A DNA stretch of 64,000 nt from Alcanivorax quisquiliarum (lineage in GTDB: Bacteria; Pseudomonadota; Gammaproteobacteria; Pseudomonadales; Alcanivoracaceae). Within the stretch, counting starts at the first letter, position 1. Each line of letters opens with the position of its first letter. A program made the position numbers and the translations under genes. The stretch covers positions 248,001 to 312,000 of the forward strand of contig NZ_JALKII010000001.1 in the NCBI RefSeq assembly GCF_023051175.1. Reading direction: 5' to 3'. Of this stretch, positions 39,686-48,681 are shown one piece after another. Below the pieces are notes generated by a model that worked only from the letters and a program-made list of their open reading frames with translations, had not been told where the DNA came from and made no database searches.

Positions 39686-40867
39686 CTAAACAGCCACACG
39701 CTGCCGAGTCAGCAGCGTGAACGCCAGTATTGCCACAGCACTACAGCCGGCCATCACCAATGCCATCGGTAGTACCGAGCCGGTATGCAGGATCGTTACC
39801 ATCGCGCCAATGGTGCCGGCCAGCAGGAACTGCAAGGCGCCACTGAGCCCGGTGGCAGCGCCGGCATCCTGCTCGAAGAATGACAGAAAGCTGGCCATGG
39901 CGTTCGGGATCACCAGCGACACAGCGCCGCAGCTGATCATGACCAGCGGCACAGTAAGCACCAATGTCAGCGCGTCAAGTAGCACCAGGATCAGCAACAG
40001 CGACGTGCCCAGCCCTTGCAGCAGCAGGCCCGCCTGCAACATCCGCGGGCTCTCGAAATGGCGCAGCAGCAGGATGTTCAGTCTGTTGAGACCGAGCATC
40101 ACCACCACGTTAGCGCCAAACAACACCGGAAAAAGTCGGCTGGATATCTGAAAATGCTCCATGTAAAGAAAAGCCGAGTCGGTGATGAACACAAACATGG
40201 CGGAAAACGCGAACGCGTTGGCGAGGATGTAACCCAGCGCCACGCGGTGGCTCAACACTCGCCCGTAGGCTGCGATCATGCCTCCCCTGCCCGCGGCCGG
40301 GCGTGGCGGCCTGGGTGGCAAGGCGCGCCAAAGCAACACCACCAGCAGCACAGCGTAGGCGGCCAGCATGACGAAGATGCCCTGCCAGTGCACGCTGTGC
40401 AGTATTACAGCACCAATTGCAGGGGCCAGGAGCGGCGCCACCAGCATCACCAGACCGATGGTAGTAAGCACCCTGGCCGCTTCGCGGCCGGCATAGAAAT
40501 CCCGCACAGAGGCTGCCGCGATGACCACGGTAGCACCGCCGCCGAGAGCCTGTAATATCCGCAACAATAGAAGTTGCTGAAGGTTGGTGATAAAGCAGAT
40601 GGCGATGCTTGCCGCAGCAAACAGTGCAAGCCCGGCGTAAGCAACGGGATGCCGGCCATAACGATCCGATAACTGGCCGCCGAAAAGCTGCCCGAACGCT
40701 GCACCAATGAGATACAACGCCACCGAGGTTTCCACCCGCTCGACGGTGGTGCCAAGGCTTTGTGCCATGGCCGGCAGAGCCGGAAGGTAGGTATCAATTG
40801 CCAGTGGGCCGATCGCCACCAGCGTGCCGAGAATCAGGGCCAGACGGCCCGGTGTCACTGTATGCAT
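39686..40867 (-). CDS. Bcr/CflA-family multidrug exporter (MFS)
   Basis: 393-residue major facilitator with 12 predicted membrane helices. The ATG at 40867 follows GGGGAG; the open frame extends 199 codons further but has no exporter-like sequence. PLAIDTYLPALPAMAQSLG near residue 20 is the Bcr/CflA signature and GGQLSDRYGRHPVAYAG is the MFS loop 2-3 motif. Relatives export bicyclomycin, chloramphenicol or peptides by proton antiport. The actual substrate is unknown. Confidence 0.92.
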   Translation of the reverse strand: MHTVTPGRLALILGTLVAIGPLAIDTYLPALPAMAQSLGTTVERVETSVALYLIGAAFGQLFGGQLSDRYGRHPVAYAGLALFAAASIAICFITNLQQLLLLRILQALGGGATVVIAAASVRDFYAGREAARVLTTIGLVMLVAPLLAPAIGAVILHSVHWQGIFVMLAAYAVLLVVLLWRALPPRPPRPAAGRGGMIAAYGRVLSHRVALGYILANAFAFSAMFVFITDSAFLYMEHFQISSRLFPVLFGANVVVMLGLNRLNILLLRHFESPRMLQAGLLLQGLGTSLLLILVLLDALTLVLTVPLVMISCGAVSLVIPNAMASFLSFFEQDAGAATGLSGALQFLLAGTIGAMVTILHTGSVLPMALVMAGCSAVAILAFTLLTRQRVAV

Positions 40868-41081
40868 ACTGCTCCCCTGCGAAGGCACAAGGATACCTCG
40901 CTTTGCCATCGGGAGCGTAAATCCTCGATAAAAGCCGCGTCGAGCTACGTGTGGCTCAGATAGAACATGCTCGCACCAGCGTGCCCGGATAAAACATACG
41001 CAGGCATGAAGTAGCTGAAAATTAAACCGGTGCAATGTAGCTCGAGCAACCCGGCACTGAATTCCAGTGCTGAATAAAGCG

Positions 41082-42266
41082 CTAAATAAAGTGCCAGCCT
41101 TCGCCTCGATAAGTCGGTGTGCTGCTCTGCACAGCACCGGCACGCCACAGTAGCAAGTGTTCAAACCGCTCGCACAACTCGCCCGCCTTGGCATGCCGGA
41201 ACAATACCGGTTCGCCGATCTCGGGCAGCACCGGGCCGGTAACCGGCGTCTGCACCTCCCCCGCCCCCTCGTTTGCCAGCAGAGAAAGCCCCGCCGGCCA
41301 CACCGGGGTGGGCCATCTGTCCTCTCCCGCTGGCCCCGATGCAATGTAACCACCGCCCAGGCATGTGGCGATGCCGGGTTGCGGCCGGCGCACCACTTCC
41401 AACGCAAACACCATGGCCGGCTGGTGCCTGAACGCCTGGTAATGATCGAACAGGACCGGTGCATAGAGGCCGCTGCCGGCCGTCACTTCGGTAACGCTTG
41501 CGTCTGCGCTGGTGCTCTCCAGGCTGCCGGTACCACCGCCGTTGACGAACCGCAGTTCTGCGCCCGCATCGCGCAATGCGGCTACCACCTCGCTTCGCAA
41601 CGCCTGCAAGCGAGGGATCGAACCTGCCTTCAAACGCCGGATGAGAGCACTGCGCAGCCGTTGCCCCGGTGTCGCGTCACCTAGCCCCGCGATTTGCGCT
41701 TCGTAGCCCATCACGCCTTCGAGCACGACGCCACGCTGTGCGCGGATTGCTGCAAAACACGACAGCGCAACCTCAACGCTCCACACCGGCGAGCGAAATA
41801 CGCCGAAATTGAGCCCCGGCAGCCGCCAGGACATGTCCACATCCAGGCACAGTGGTATCCGCACCTGTTCTTCCTGTGCCACGGCGGCAATGTGCGCCAC
41901 TTGCGCGGCATCATCCACCATCAGCGTGATCCGGCGGCCCTGGCGCAGCTGCTCGCAGACCTCGCGCAAGGGCTGCCGCTGCACTGTCGGATAAGCAACA
42001 ACCAGATCATCGAATCCCAAGCTGGCCAGCCGCGCAGCTTCACTGGCATGGAAACACAGCAAACCCTGGCAGCGCGCATCAAAGGCCAGTGCCTCGCGCA
42101 ACAACGCTACACAGCGCACGGATTTCGTTGCCAGACGCAACGGCAGCTCGCCGGAGCGCGCGAGCAGCGCGCGCAAATTGGCCTCGAACAGCTCCATGTC
42201 GACCAGCACGGCCGGCAACGTCTGCTGGCGCAGGGCGCTCTGATACTGAGCGTATCGCTGGCTCAT
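41082..42266 (-). CDS. PLP-dependent amino acid deaminase/aldolase (D-threonine aldolase-like)
   Basis: 394-residue fold-type III PLP enzyme. VLVDMELFEANL near 21-32 followed by LRLATKSVR with the probable PLP lysine Lys48 is the alanine-racemase/D-threonine-aldolase start. FVNGGGTGSLE and the C-terminal cap with a late His/Glu set fit the metal-activated aldolase branch. These enzymes split beta-hydroxy amino acids into glycine and an aldehyde, or deaminate. It overlaps the aldehyde dehydrogenase gene by ATGA and is the last gene of the GMC operon, so it may feed aldehyde to its neighbour. Confidence 0.85.
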   Translation of the reverse strand: MSQRYAQYQSALRQQTLPAVLVDMELFEANLRALLARSGELPLRLATKSVRCVALLREALAFDARCQGLLCFHASEAARLASLGFDDLVVAYPTVQRQPLREVCEQLRQGRRITLMVDDAAQVAHIAAVAQEEQVRIPLCLDVDMSWRLPGLNFGVFRSPVWSVEVALSCFAAIRAQRGVVLEGVMGYEAQIAGLGDATPGQRLRSALIRRLKAGSIPRLQALRSEVVAALRDAGAELRFVNGGGTGSLESTSADASVTEVTAGSGLYAPVLFDHYQAFRHQPAMVFALEVVRRPQPGIATCLGGGYIASGPAGEDRWPTPVWPAGLSLLANEGAGEVQTPVTGPVLPEIGEPVLFRHAKAGELCERFEHLLLWRAGAVQSSTPTYRGEGWHFI

Positions 42267-43759
42267 TTGTCCTCCGGCTGCCGTGGTTTTTGTGCCGTGT
42301 TCTCCAGGGTGATCCCGGCGCGGGCAAAGCGGATCAGCGCCCCCAGCCCATGGCCAAACAGACCTCGCACCAGCTCACCGAACAGCTGATATTTGCGGCG
42401 CGTATACGGGAACCAGTTGGCTTCGATCTTGCGGCTTTGCTTGTCGATCAGAACGGCTTTCGAGCGCGTCATGCCGAGCAGCCCCTGCACGCCCTTGGTG
42501 CGGCCGTAGCCGGACTCGCCCACGCCGCCAAAGGGCAATGCCGGATTGCCTTCGGTGAGCATCACGTTATTGATCGACACCGCGCCGGCGTTCAGGGCTG
42601 CGGCCACACGCCGGGCGCGTGTCAGGTCTTTGCTCCAGACACTGGCGCTGAGGCCGAAGCGGCTGTTATTGGCGAGCCGGATCGCGTCTGCCTCATCGGT
42701 GAATGGCAGCACCGGCAGCACCGGGCCGAAGGTTTCTTCCTGCATCAGCAGCATATCGTCGGTCATCCCAGTCACCAGCGCCGGGCGCAGCATATGCGTG
42801 CCTGACACGCGCCCGCCGCCGTGCACCACGGCGCCCTTTGCGCGAGCATCGTCCAGGTGACGCTCGACGATGTCGCATTGAAAACCGGTGGTCATGGCGC
42901 CGATGTCCGCGTCACCTTCGTCGCCACTATTGACCACCAGCGCATCAATGCCGCTCCGCAGCCGACTCACCATCTCGTCGTAAATTCCTCGCTGCACATA
43001 CAAGCGTTCCACTGCCGTACAGGACTGCCCGCCATTGGTGAGAGCGCCCCACAGGGCGCCGGCAGTCGTCCGGCCCAGATCCACATCGTCGAACACCAGC
43101 ATCGCATCCTTGCCACCCAGCTCCAGCTCCACTGGAATCAGCAATGGTGCAGCCTGAGCAAGAATCCGGCGGCCGGTGCGGGTGCTGCCGGTAAAGCAGA
43201 TCTTGTCCGGCCGCGCCTCGATCAGCGCCTGCGCACAGCTGCCGTCGCCCTGCACTACCGTCAACGCCTGCGACAGCCACGGCAGATCAGCCACCAGCTC
43301 CTCGAACAAGCCCGCCAGTGGTGTGTGCTCGGAGGGCTTCAAAAGTACCGCGTTGCCCGCCACGAAGGCCGTGGCAATAGTCGTCAAAGCAATATGTAGC
43401 GGGTAATTCCACGGCGTGATGACCAGCACGACACCTAACGGCTCGTGCCAGATGCGTGATTTTTTGCCGAACAATGCCAGTGGTGTGGAAACCCGCTGTT
43501 CGCACAGCGCACCGGGCGCCGCCCCGGCCAGCCAATGCAGGTAATCCAGCGTGCCCATCACCTCCGACACCAGCGCATCGGTGCGCGATTTGCCGGTTTC
43601 CGCCACGATCCGGTCGATCACCTCCTCGCGTTGGTCGCGCAGCTTTGCCAGCAGCCTGCGCAGTTCCTTCACGCGTGCGGCCAGAGGCACCTCGCGCAAG
43701 GCCTGCGCCACCTGGCGAGCATCAGTGAGTATCGCGGTTGCATCAATCCGTGTATTCAT
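42263..43759 (-). CDS. Aldehyde dehydrogenase
   Basis: 498-residue NAD(P)-dependent aldehyde dehydrogenase. Catalytic Cys247 is in NGGQSCTAVE and the general base Glu213 in ELGGKD; the cofactor site shows ITPWNYPLH and FTGSTRTGR. The branched pattern (ALPFGGVGESGYG, then a basic C-terminal extension) fits the coniferyl/long-chain aldehyde group, often membrane-associated. The start at 43759 follows AGGCGAG; an ATG eight codons upstream is an alternative. Third gene of the GMC operon. Confidence 0.93.
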   Translation of the reverse strand: MNTRIDATAILTDARQVAQALREVPLAARVKELRRLLAKLRDQREEVIDRIVAETGKSRTDALVSEVMGTLDYLHWLAGAAPGALCEQRVSTPLALFGKKSRIWHEPLGVVLVITPWNYPLHIALTTIATAFVAGNAVLLKPSEHTPLAGLFEELVADLPWLSQALTVVQGDGSCAQALIEARPDKICFTGSTRTGRRILAQAAPLLIPVELELGGKDAMLVFDDVDLGRTTAGALWGALTNGGQSCTAVERLYVQRGIYDEMVSRLRSGIDALVVNSGDEGDADIGAMTTGFQCDIVERHLDDARAKGAVVHGGGRVSGTHMLRPALVTGMTDDMLLMQEETFGPVLPVLPFTDEADAIRLANNSRFGLSASVWSKDLTRARRVAAALNAGAVSINNVMLTEGNPALPFGGVGESGYGRTKGVQGLLGMTRSKAVLIDKQSRKIEANWFPYTRRKYQLFGELVRGLFGHGLGALIRFARAGITLENTAQKPRQPEDK

Positions 43760-43808
43760 TCTCGCCTGTCCATTCATAGCCACTATTCAGAGCCACCATT
43801 CAAGGTCG

Positions 43809-44225
43809 TTATTCAGAGTCACAGGAAATGCGGTAGCCGATTGCCGTATGAATGGCGGATGCGCCTTCTGCATCGCGATCCAGCCCGGCGTAGTAGCAAG
43901 CCAGCAGCGGGCCACGCAGCCCGAGCTCAAGCAAACGGCAGGCGTTGCCGGGGAACGACCCGCCAGCACGGCCGCCGAAACGTAACAGATGCAGCACGCA
44001 GCGAATCAGAGGGCATGGCAACCACGCCAGCAGTCGCACTACGATACGCAACGCGGCCACATCATCCGGTGGGCTCGCGGCCAGCAGGCGCGGCAGCAGC
44101 TCGACGGCGCCGGTGGCGGAAAAGCGAGGCAAGCCGGCTTGAGGGTAGCCGGGCAGCAGCGCATCACCGATCCGGTTCCAGGCGCGGCGGTCGGCAGCGG
44201 TAAACGCAAACTCGGTGCGCGGCAT
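43809..44225 (-). CDS. Small protein partner of the GMC oxidoreductase
   Basis: 138 residues when started at the ATG (44225) that overlaps the GMC stop codon as TGATG. I do not recognise a family with certainty. The start FTAADRRAWNRIGDALLPG recalls the N-terminus of gluconate 2-dehydrogenase subunit 3-like proteins that accompany GMC enzymes, but there is no Tat signal. A moderately hydrophobic helical middle part (LLAWLPCPLIRCVLHLLRF) could sit on a membrane. Its coupling to the GMC gene suggests a subunit or chaperone. Confidence 0.7.
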   Translation of the reverse strand: MPRTEFAFTAADRRAWNRIGDALLPGYPQAGLPRFSATGAVELLPRLLAASPPDDVAALRIVVRLLAWLPCPLIRCVLHLLRFGGRAGGSFPGNACRLLELGLRGPLLACYYAGLDRDAEGASAIHTAIGYRISCDSE

Positions 44226-45715
44226 CAGCAGACCTCCTGCCCGGCTGTGCACGGCATGCGCGATACCGGCCGCACGGTGGCGCCGAGCATGGCTTCCGCT
44301 GCGCGGTGTGCCAGCGCCATGATCGTCAGTGACGGGTTGATGCCCGGCGCATCGGGAAACAATGACCCATCCACGACATGCAAGCGTGGCAACCCGTGGA
44401 CCGCGAACTCCGGATTGACCACGGAGCTCGCCTTTCGAGTGCCGAGCGCGCAACCGCCCATCAGATGCAAGCCGATATTGAACGGCGAATGGATCACGCG
44501 CCGGGCGCCTGTTGCACGGTAGATCTGCTCGATCACTGCCAGGCCGGCGCGCGCGCGGCGCCGCTCTGCACGGCCGACCGGCTTTTCCACGCGCAACCGC
44601 CCATTGCCGTGCAGCCCAATGCGGCCAGGGGTAACATCACGCACCGCCACTTCGATACACGCCAGGTGTCGATAAGCGGCCATGGTTGCCAGATGCCGCC
44701 GACCAAAGCCGGGGAGCAGGTAGGCGGCCCCCATGGGCCCGACAAACACATTCTCCAGCTTGAAGCCGGCCGCCCGAAACGCCGGATCATCGGATTTTAC
44801 CGCCTGAAAACTGCCCCGGTGCGAATCGAGCAACTGATCGTAGAGCGCAAAGGTGACGAACTGCGGGTGACAGTAGAACCCCTGTCCTAAAGCAGGCAAC
44901 CTGTCGCCAAGCCCGGAGCGCAGCATCAAGGCCGTGCTACCAAAACTACCTGCGGCGAGCACGCATCGAGCTGCATGAAATTGCACTCTCTCGCCACGGC
45001 GCCGGCCATAAACCGTCACGCTCCGGCTGCCATGCACGACGCCCTGCACGTCACATTCGGAGATGATATCGGCGCCCGCCTGGCGCGCCAGCGGCAAGAA
45101 GGTCACCGCCATGCTTTGCTTTGAGTCCCTCGGGCAGCCACCGAGACAGCGCAGGCAATCATTACCGTTGGCCACGGCGCAATGACGCTGCCCGCGTCGC
45201 AAGGGTGCCCAGCGGTGCCCCAGCTTCTCGAACCCCTCCACATACAGCCGTGCGTTGCCGTTCCAGTCGCGTTCACTGATTGTTTTCAGAGCGAGATGCG
45301 CCTCTGTCACCTGGTAGTGCCGGGCCATGCCAGCCGAGGAAAAGCTGGCGATGCCACTGTGCGCAGCCCAGCTACTGAAAGCATCGTCATCAAAGCGATC
45401 AAGCAGGCACTGATTGACCACCGTGCCACCACCCAGCGCACGGCCACGCAGAAACGTCAGGCGGCCGTCCCGGCTGGGCTCGGCGCCACCGTTCCACATC
45501 AGTGCCAGGCTGGCATCGAATTCGTTATCCGGGTATTGGCTGGCCTGCCATTCGCGGCCCGCCTCAAGCAACAGCACACGCTTGCCGGCTGCGGCAAGGT
45601 AACAGGCCAACGGGCTGCCGCCGGCGCCACTGCCGACAATGATGTAATCGTAAAAAGGCAGCGCACCAAGGGAGCTGGCGAGCGCCGGTGATGCGGTTTT
45701 CGGCACGTTGTGCAT
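44225..45715 (-). CDS. GMC-family alcohol oxidoreductase, long-chain alcohol oxidase-like
   Basis: 496-residue FAD enzyme. The ATG at 45715 is used because the upstream frame start is a TTG. The FAD fold is YDYIIVGSGAGG (22-33), and GGGTVVNQCLLDR near 95 is the GMC signature. A Cys motif (Cys187, Cys190, Cys194 in CLRCLGGCPRDSKQS) is typical of the fatty-alcohol oxidase branch. LHLMGGCALGT and GINPSLTIMALAHRAAE carry the active-site region. It probably oxidises a primary or long-chain alcohol to aldehyde for the dehydrogenase two genes on. First gene of a four-gene operon with a palindrome-overlapped promoter. Confidence 0.9.
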   Translation of the reverse strand: MHNVPKTASPALASSLGALPFYDYIIVGSGAGGSPLACYLAAAGKRVLLLEAGREWQASQYPDNEFDASLALMWNGGAEPSRDGRLTFLRGRALGGGTVVNQCLLDRFDDDAFSSWAAHSGIASFSSAGMARHYQVTEAHLALKTISERDWNGNARLYVEGFEKLGHRWAPLRRGQRHCAVANGNDCLRCLGGCPRDSKQSMAVTFLPLARQAGADIISECDVQGVVHGSRSVTVYGRRRGERVQFHAARCVLAAGSFGSTALMLRSGLGDRLPALGQGFYCHPQFVTFALYDQLLDSHRGSFQAVKSDDPAFRAAGFKLENVFVGPMGAAYLLPGFGRRHLATMAAYRHLACIEVAVRDVTPGRIGLHGNGRLRVEKPVGRAERRRARAGLAVIEQIYRATGARRVIHSPFNIGLHLMGGCALGTRKASSVVNPEFAVHGLPRLHVVDGSLFPDAPGINPSLTIMALAHRAAEAMLGATVRPVSRMPCTAGQEVC

Positions 45716-45767
45716 CCTGTCGCCAAGGAAACCTTGCCCTTGCAAGGGGCGGCCACGCCTGACCAGA

Positions 45768-45801
45768 TTGCACTATAGTGCAACATTGGCAGGCTGCCAA
45801 T
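45768..45801 (-). promoter_or_regulatory. Promoter with two operator palindromes for the GMC operon
   Basis: On the minus strand a -35 TTGGCA (45795-45800) and a -10 TATAGT (45772-45777) are 17 bp apart. The -10 lies in the perfect 16 bp palindrome TTGCACTATAGTGCAA (45768-45783). The -35 lies in the dyad ATTGGCAGGCTGCCAAT (45785-45801). The GMC start codon is 52 bp downstream. A repressor bound here would block polymerase directly; the nearby TetR-family gene is the obvious candidate. Confidence 0.82.
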
Positions 45802-45822
45802 CACTCGAAAGATATCATGGCA

Positions 45823-46590
45823 CTATTCTGCTGACGCCTGATCTGGTGACCCCTGACGCGAACCTGATGAAGCCTGACGCGAGGCACCAAACACCTCTGC
45901 GCCTGCCAATGGCGCAAGAGCCGGGGCGCGTACCAGTGAATCCCCACTCCAGCTGCGGGCCGAAACGACTCTGCCCTGATGCAACATGTCCAGTGCCTGG
46001 GGCGAATCGCCTTGCGCCACCTGGCATTGAGTCAGCACCGAATACAGCGGCAGGTATTGCAGCCGGCGGCGCTGGCCGAGCACGGCCTGTCCCAGCGCCG
46101 CTGTGCAATTTTGCCGACGTAGCCAGAGGAGCTGCCGGCGAGCCAGGCCAGTGCCGGGTCGGCGCCGACGCGAACCTGCAACGGCGTCATAAGCCGATCG
46201 AAACGGCGCCGATCCCGCCTTGGCAGCGCCATATCAAGCTGCCAGAGCCCGTCGCCGCCCTGCTCGGCACACCGCTCAAGCGCCAAAGCACGGCAGCTCT
46301 CGCCGGCACAGGCGCTGACTGACTGGCAGCCGAGCGCTATCGTGCCGTTGGCAGCATAGTCGGAAGTTGCGAATGCACGCGGTGCGCGTCGCTTAACACC
46401 ATTGGCAAGGCTTACCAGAAACTGCCGGCCGGCGGCAGCGCTGGCGAATGTCACCCCTGCGGCGGCCAGTGAGGGAGGCGCCTGGTCGTATCAGCCACTG
46501 AGCGGCCGCACATGCTCGGAATGCTAGCGAAGCCGCCACCAGTTTACGCCGTGAGGTGCCATTCTGCGCCAGCGCTGCCCCGGCCAGCAT
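45823..46590 (-). pseudogene. Frameshifted remnant of a secreted-protein gene
   Basis: No intact frame covers this stretch, but three minus-strand pieces read on from one another after frame changes. The first has MLAGAALAQ and a Tat-like SRRKLVAASLAF (to about 46490). The second starts before YDQAPPSLAAAG and runs through ALGCQSVSACAGESC to WLAGSSSGYVGKIAQR (to about 46090). The third is LGQAVLGQRRRLQYLPLYSVLTQCQVAQGD, ending at 45823. Amino acid use is protein-like throughout and the pieces abut. The product is unknown. Sequencing error is an alternative to real decay. Confidence 0.45.
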
Positions 46591-46618
46591 TGCCGGGCCA
46601 GCACCCACAGCAGCAGGA

Positions 46619-47266
46619 TCAGGAAGCGACGGCCAGTTTCTTCGATGACCAATTCAGCATTCCCAACACCACCAGGCGCATTTGCTGCGCCGTGCGGAAG
46701 CGCAGGATTTCCAATGCTTCCGGGTTCTTCCGCAGCGCCAGCAGATCCTGGGAGGTGGTCAGTACCGCACGCACCAGCAGATCAGCGACCATGAAACGCT
46801 CCTGATCATTCAGATGGGCGGCAAAGCCGATCCTGGCGAGGTCATCCGCGAGATCGTAGCTGAAACGAACGGTGTGCAGCCGCAGCGTGTTGCGCAGAAT
46901 GGAGCTGCCGCCGGTTATCTCGCGGCCGAAAAACAGGAATTCCTGAGCGTGATGCAGCACGAACTCGAAAAACACGTTCACCGACGCGGCAAGTAACTCT
47001 TCCATGTTGGAGGTGTCCTGACGGAGCTCTCGCATTCGCGTGCGCAGTTCCGGCAGTGCCTCCTCGACAATAGCCATGCCCAGCGCATCCATGGTGGGGA
47101 AGTGACGATAAAAGGCAGTCGGCACCACACCGGCAGCTCGTGTGACTTCTCGCAGGCTCAGGCTACTGAAAGAGCGGCCATCCGCCACCATTTTCAATGC
47201 CGACGCGATCAACGCGGCCCGGGTGCGTTGTTTTTGCTCTGCTCGAATACCTTTTTTTGCGCCCAT
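46619..47266 (-). CDS. TetR-family regulator, FabR-like
   Basis: 215 residues. The N-terminal helix-turn-helix (about 10-60: RAEQKQRTRAAL, SLSLREVTRAAGVVPTAFYRHF) is very close in pattern to FabR/DesT regulators of unsaturated fatty acid synthesis, as is the following MDALGMAIVEEALPELR. The ligand-binding C-terminal half diverges. It may sense acyl-CoA or a related lipid. It is separated from the GMC operon by the gene remnant; the palindromes before that operon are candidate sites. The 262 bp upstream (47267-47528) hold no gene I can support. Confidence 0.88.
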   Translation of the reverse strand: MGAKKGIRAEQKQRTRAALIASALKMVADGRSFSSLSLREVTRAAGVVPTAFYRHFPTMDALGMAIVEEALPELRTRMRELRQDTSNMEELLAASVNVFFEFVLHHAQEFLFFGREITGGSSILRNTLRLHTVRFSYDLADDLARIGFAAHLNDQERFMVADLLVRAVLTTSQDLLALRKNPEALEILRFRTAQQMRLVVLGMLNWSSKKLAVAS

Positions 47267-47528
47267 CGGACAGTTCTCCCGAATTATTCTTGGCCAGGCG
47301 CCTGTGGCGGCCTGGGGGTCAAGCGAATGTGTCGAGGGGAAGCGTCCGTATTGCCAGAAAGCGCCTGATCAGGTGCCGTCAATCCTTGAATTACCCTGCT
47401 ACACAGCAGTCAAGGCGCGGCAAATGCACGACAGCCTTGGGAACCGGCGCCACATAAAACGACCGGCATGTTCACTGAATACGCTGACTATACGGCAACG
47501 TCAATCCGTGCCATGTCAATTTGAGCCT

Positions 47529-48359
47529 TTAGAAATGTCCTGACACGAAATTTTGCAGTGTTGCCACCCCATCCTGACCCAGCGGCTCATACCAGTCCGC
47601 CAGCCGCGCCAACTGCTCCGGCAGCACATAAGGCGGGTTGAACAAGAACAATCCGGAGCCATGCATGCCGATACCCGGCCGCCGCACTTGCAACTCACTA
47701 CGTAGCCAGGGCCGTTCTGATTGCTCCAGACGGCGCAATAACCCCTGATGACGGCCATCCGCCAGGACCGGGTACCACAGCATGTATACCCCGGCGGGCC
47801 ATTTTTGCAACGCGCCCGCCACCGCGTCGCCCACTGCTGTGTAATCCCCGGCACGCTCATAGCTTGGATCAATCAGTACCAGACCGCGGCGGCTGGATGG
47901 CGGCAACAGCGCCCGCAAGGCTTCCAGGGCATCGCGGCGATGCAGGTGCACCCGGCGGCCCTTCCCCGCAAAGGTCTGTTGCAACGCGAGAAACTCTTGC
48001 GGATGCAGCTCACACAACACGAGATCAGTCGCCTCGCGGGTCAGGCTGTGGCTGATCATCGGCGAGCCGGGGTAATAACGAAGGCTGTCTTGCGCATTGA
48101 CGGCGCGCAGTGCCTGGCGGTAATCGCCCAGCAGCGCGGGCCACGGGGCATCTGCCAGTTTCAGAATGCCCTGCTCGGCCTCGCCTGTCTTTTGCGCTTG
48201 GGTGGTATGCAGGCCATAAAGGCCGCGGCCAGCGTAGACATCAAATACTGTGAAGGGCTTGGGCTTGCGCCGGAGATAATTCAGTACCAGCGTCAATATC
48301 GAATGTTTGTGGACGTCGGCGAAATTTCCGGCGTGGTAGCCGTGCTGGTAGCTGAGCAT
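47529..48359 (-). CDS. rlmJ: 23S rRNA adenine-2030 N6-methyltransferase RlmJ
   Basis: 276-residue methyltransferase that modifies A2030 of 23S rRNA. The start MLSYQHGYHAGNFADVHKH is the family hallmark, and the catalytic motif DPSYE has Asp164, as in Escherichia coli RlmJ. VYAGRGLYGL near 41-50 binds AdoMet. It lies downstream of a small membrane peptide gene on the same strand. Confidence 0.96.
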   Translation of the reverse strand: MLSYQHGYHAGNFADVHKHSILTLVLNYLRRKPKPFTVFDVYAGRGLYGLHTTQAQKTGEAEQGILKLADAPWPALLGDYRQALRAVNAQDSLRYYPGSPMISHSLTREATDLVLCELHPQEFLALQQTFAGKGRRVHLHRRDALEALRALLPPSSRRGLVLIDPSYERAGDYTAVGDAVAGALQKWPAGVYMLWYPVLADGRHQGLLRRLEQSERPWLRSELQVRRPGIGMHGSGLFLFNPPYVLPEQLARLADWYEPLGQDGVATLQNFVSGHF

Positions 48360-48442
48360 GGTGGCCTGCCTGTAGATGGGCGCGCCATTCTACGGCCTGC
48401 GCCCGCCCCTCACCAGCGTATGGGGCGGGCCGATGTAGCCCG

Positions 48443-48583
48443 TTACAGACGGTTGGCAATCAGGATGCCGAGCATCCCGCTAGTCATGCCGATGATCGCC
48501 ACGCGAAACGCCAAGGCACGTAGCATCTTTCCATCCACTGTGAGCAACCAGTCATCAAGTTTGCGTTGCAGGTTCATCCTCAT
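48443..48583 (-). CDS. Small single-span membrane peptide, 46 codons
   Basis: The frame encodes MRMNLQRKLDDWLLTVDGKM, then a hydrophobic helix (about 25-44, VAIIGMTSGMLGILIA) and ends NRL. A G-rich stretch precedes the ATG at 48583; the ATG at 48577 is an alternative. The amphipathic start plus one helix is a common layout of small membrane proteins. It follows the FGGY kinase by 195 bp on the same strand, and a CRP-like site lies in that gap. Function unknown. Confidence 0.5.
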   Translation of the reverse strand: MRMNLQRKLDDWLLTVDGKMLRALAFRVAIIGMTSGMLGILIANRL

Positions 48584-48681
48584 TTTGGCCCCCCCAGACC
48601 ATTGGAAAATGACATTGATGGCCGTCAGCCATCACCGAGGGCAGCACGGCGTCCGGACGTGTGCCGAGCGCCCGAGGACAA

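Noticed and set aside
40868-41464. Upstream 199-codon extension of the MFS exporter frame
   Set aside because: The exporter starts normally at 40867 with a ribosome site; the extension is Cys/Arg-rich with no resemblance to any domain and overlaps the aldolase gene.
45708-46322. Plus-strand frame of 204 codons between the GMC gene and tetR
   Set aside because: It begins inside the GMC gene, crosses the operator palindromes and is Pro/Arg-rich without motifs; the minus strand reads as a frameshifted gene instead.
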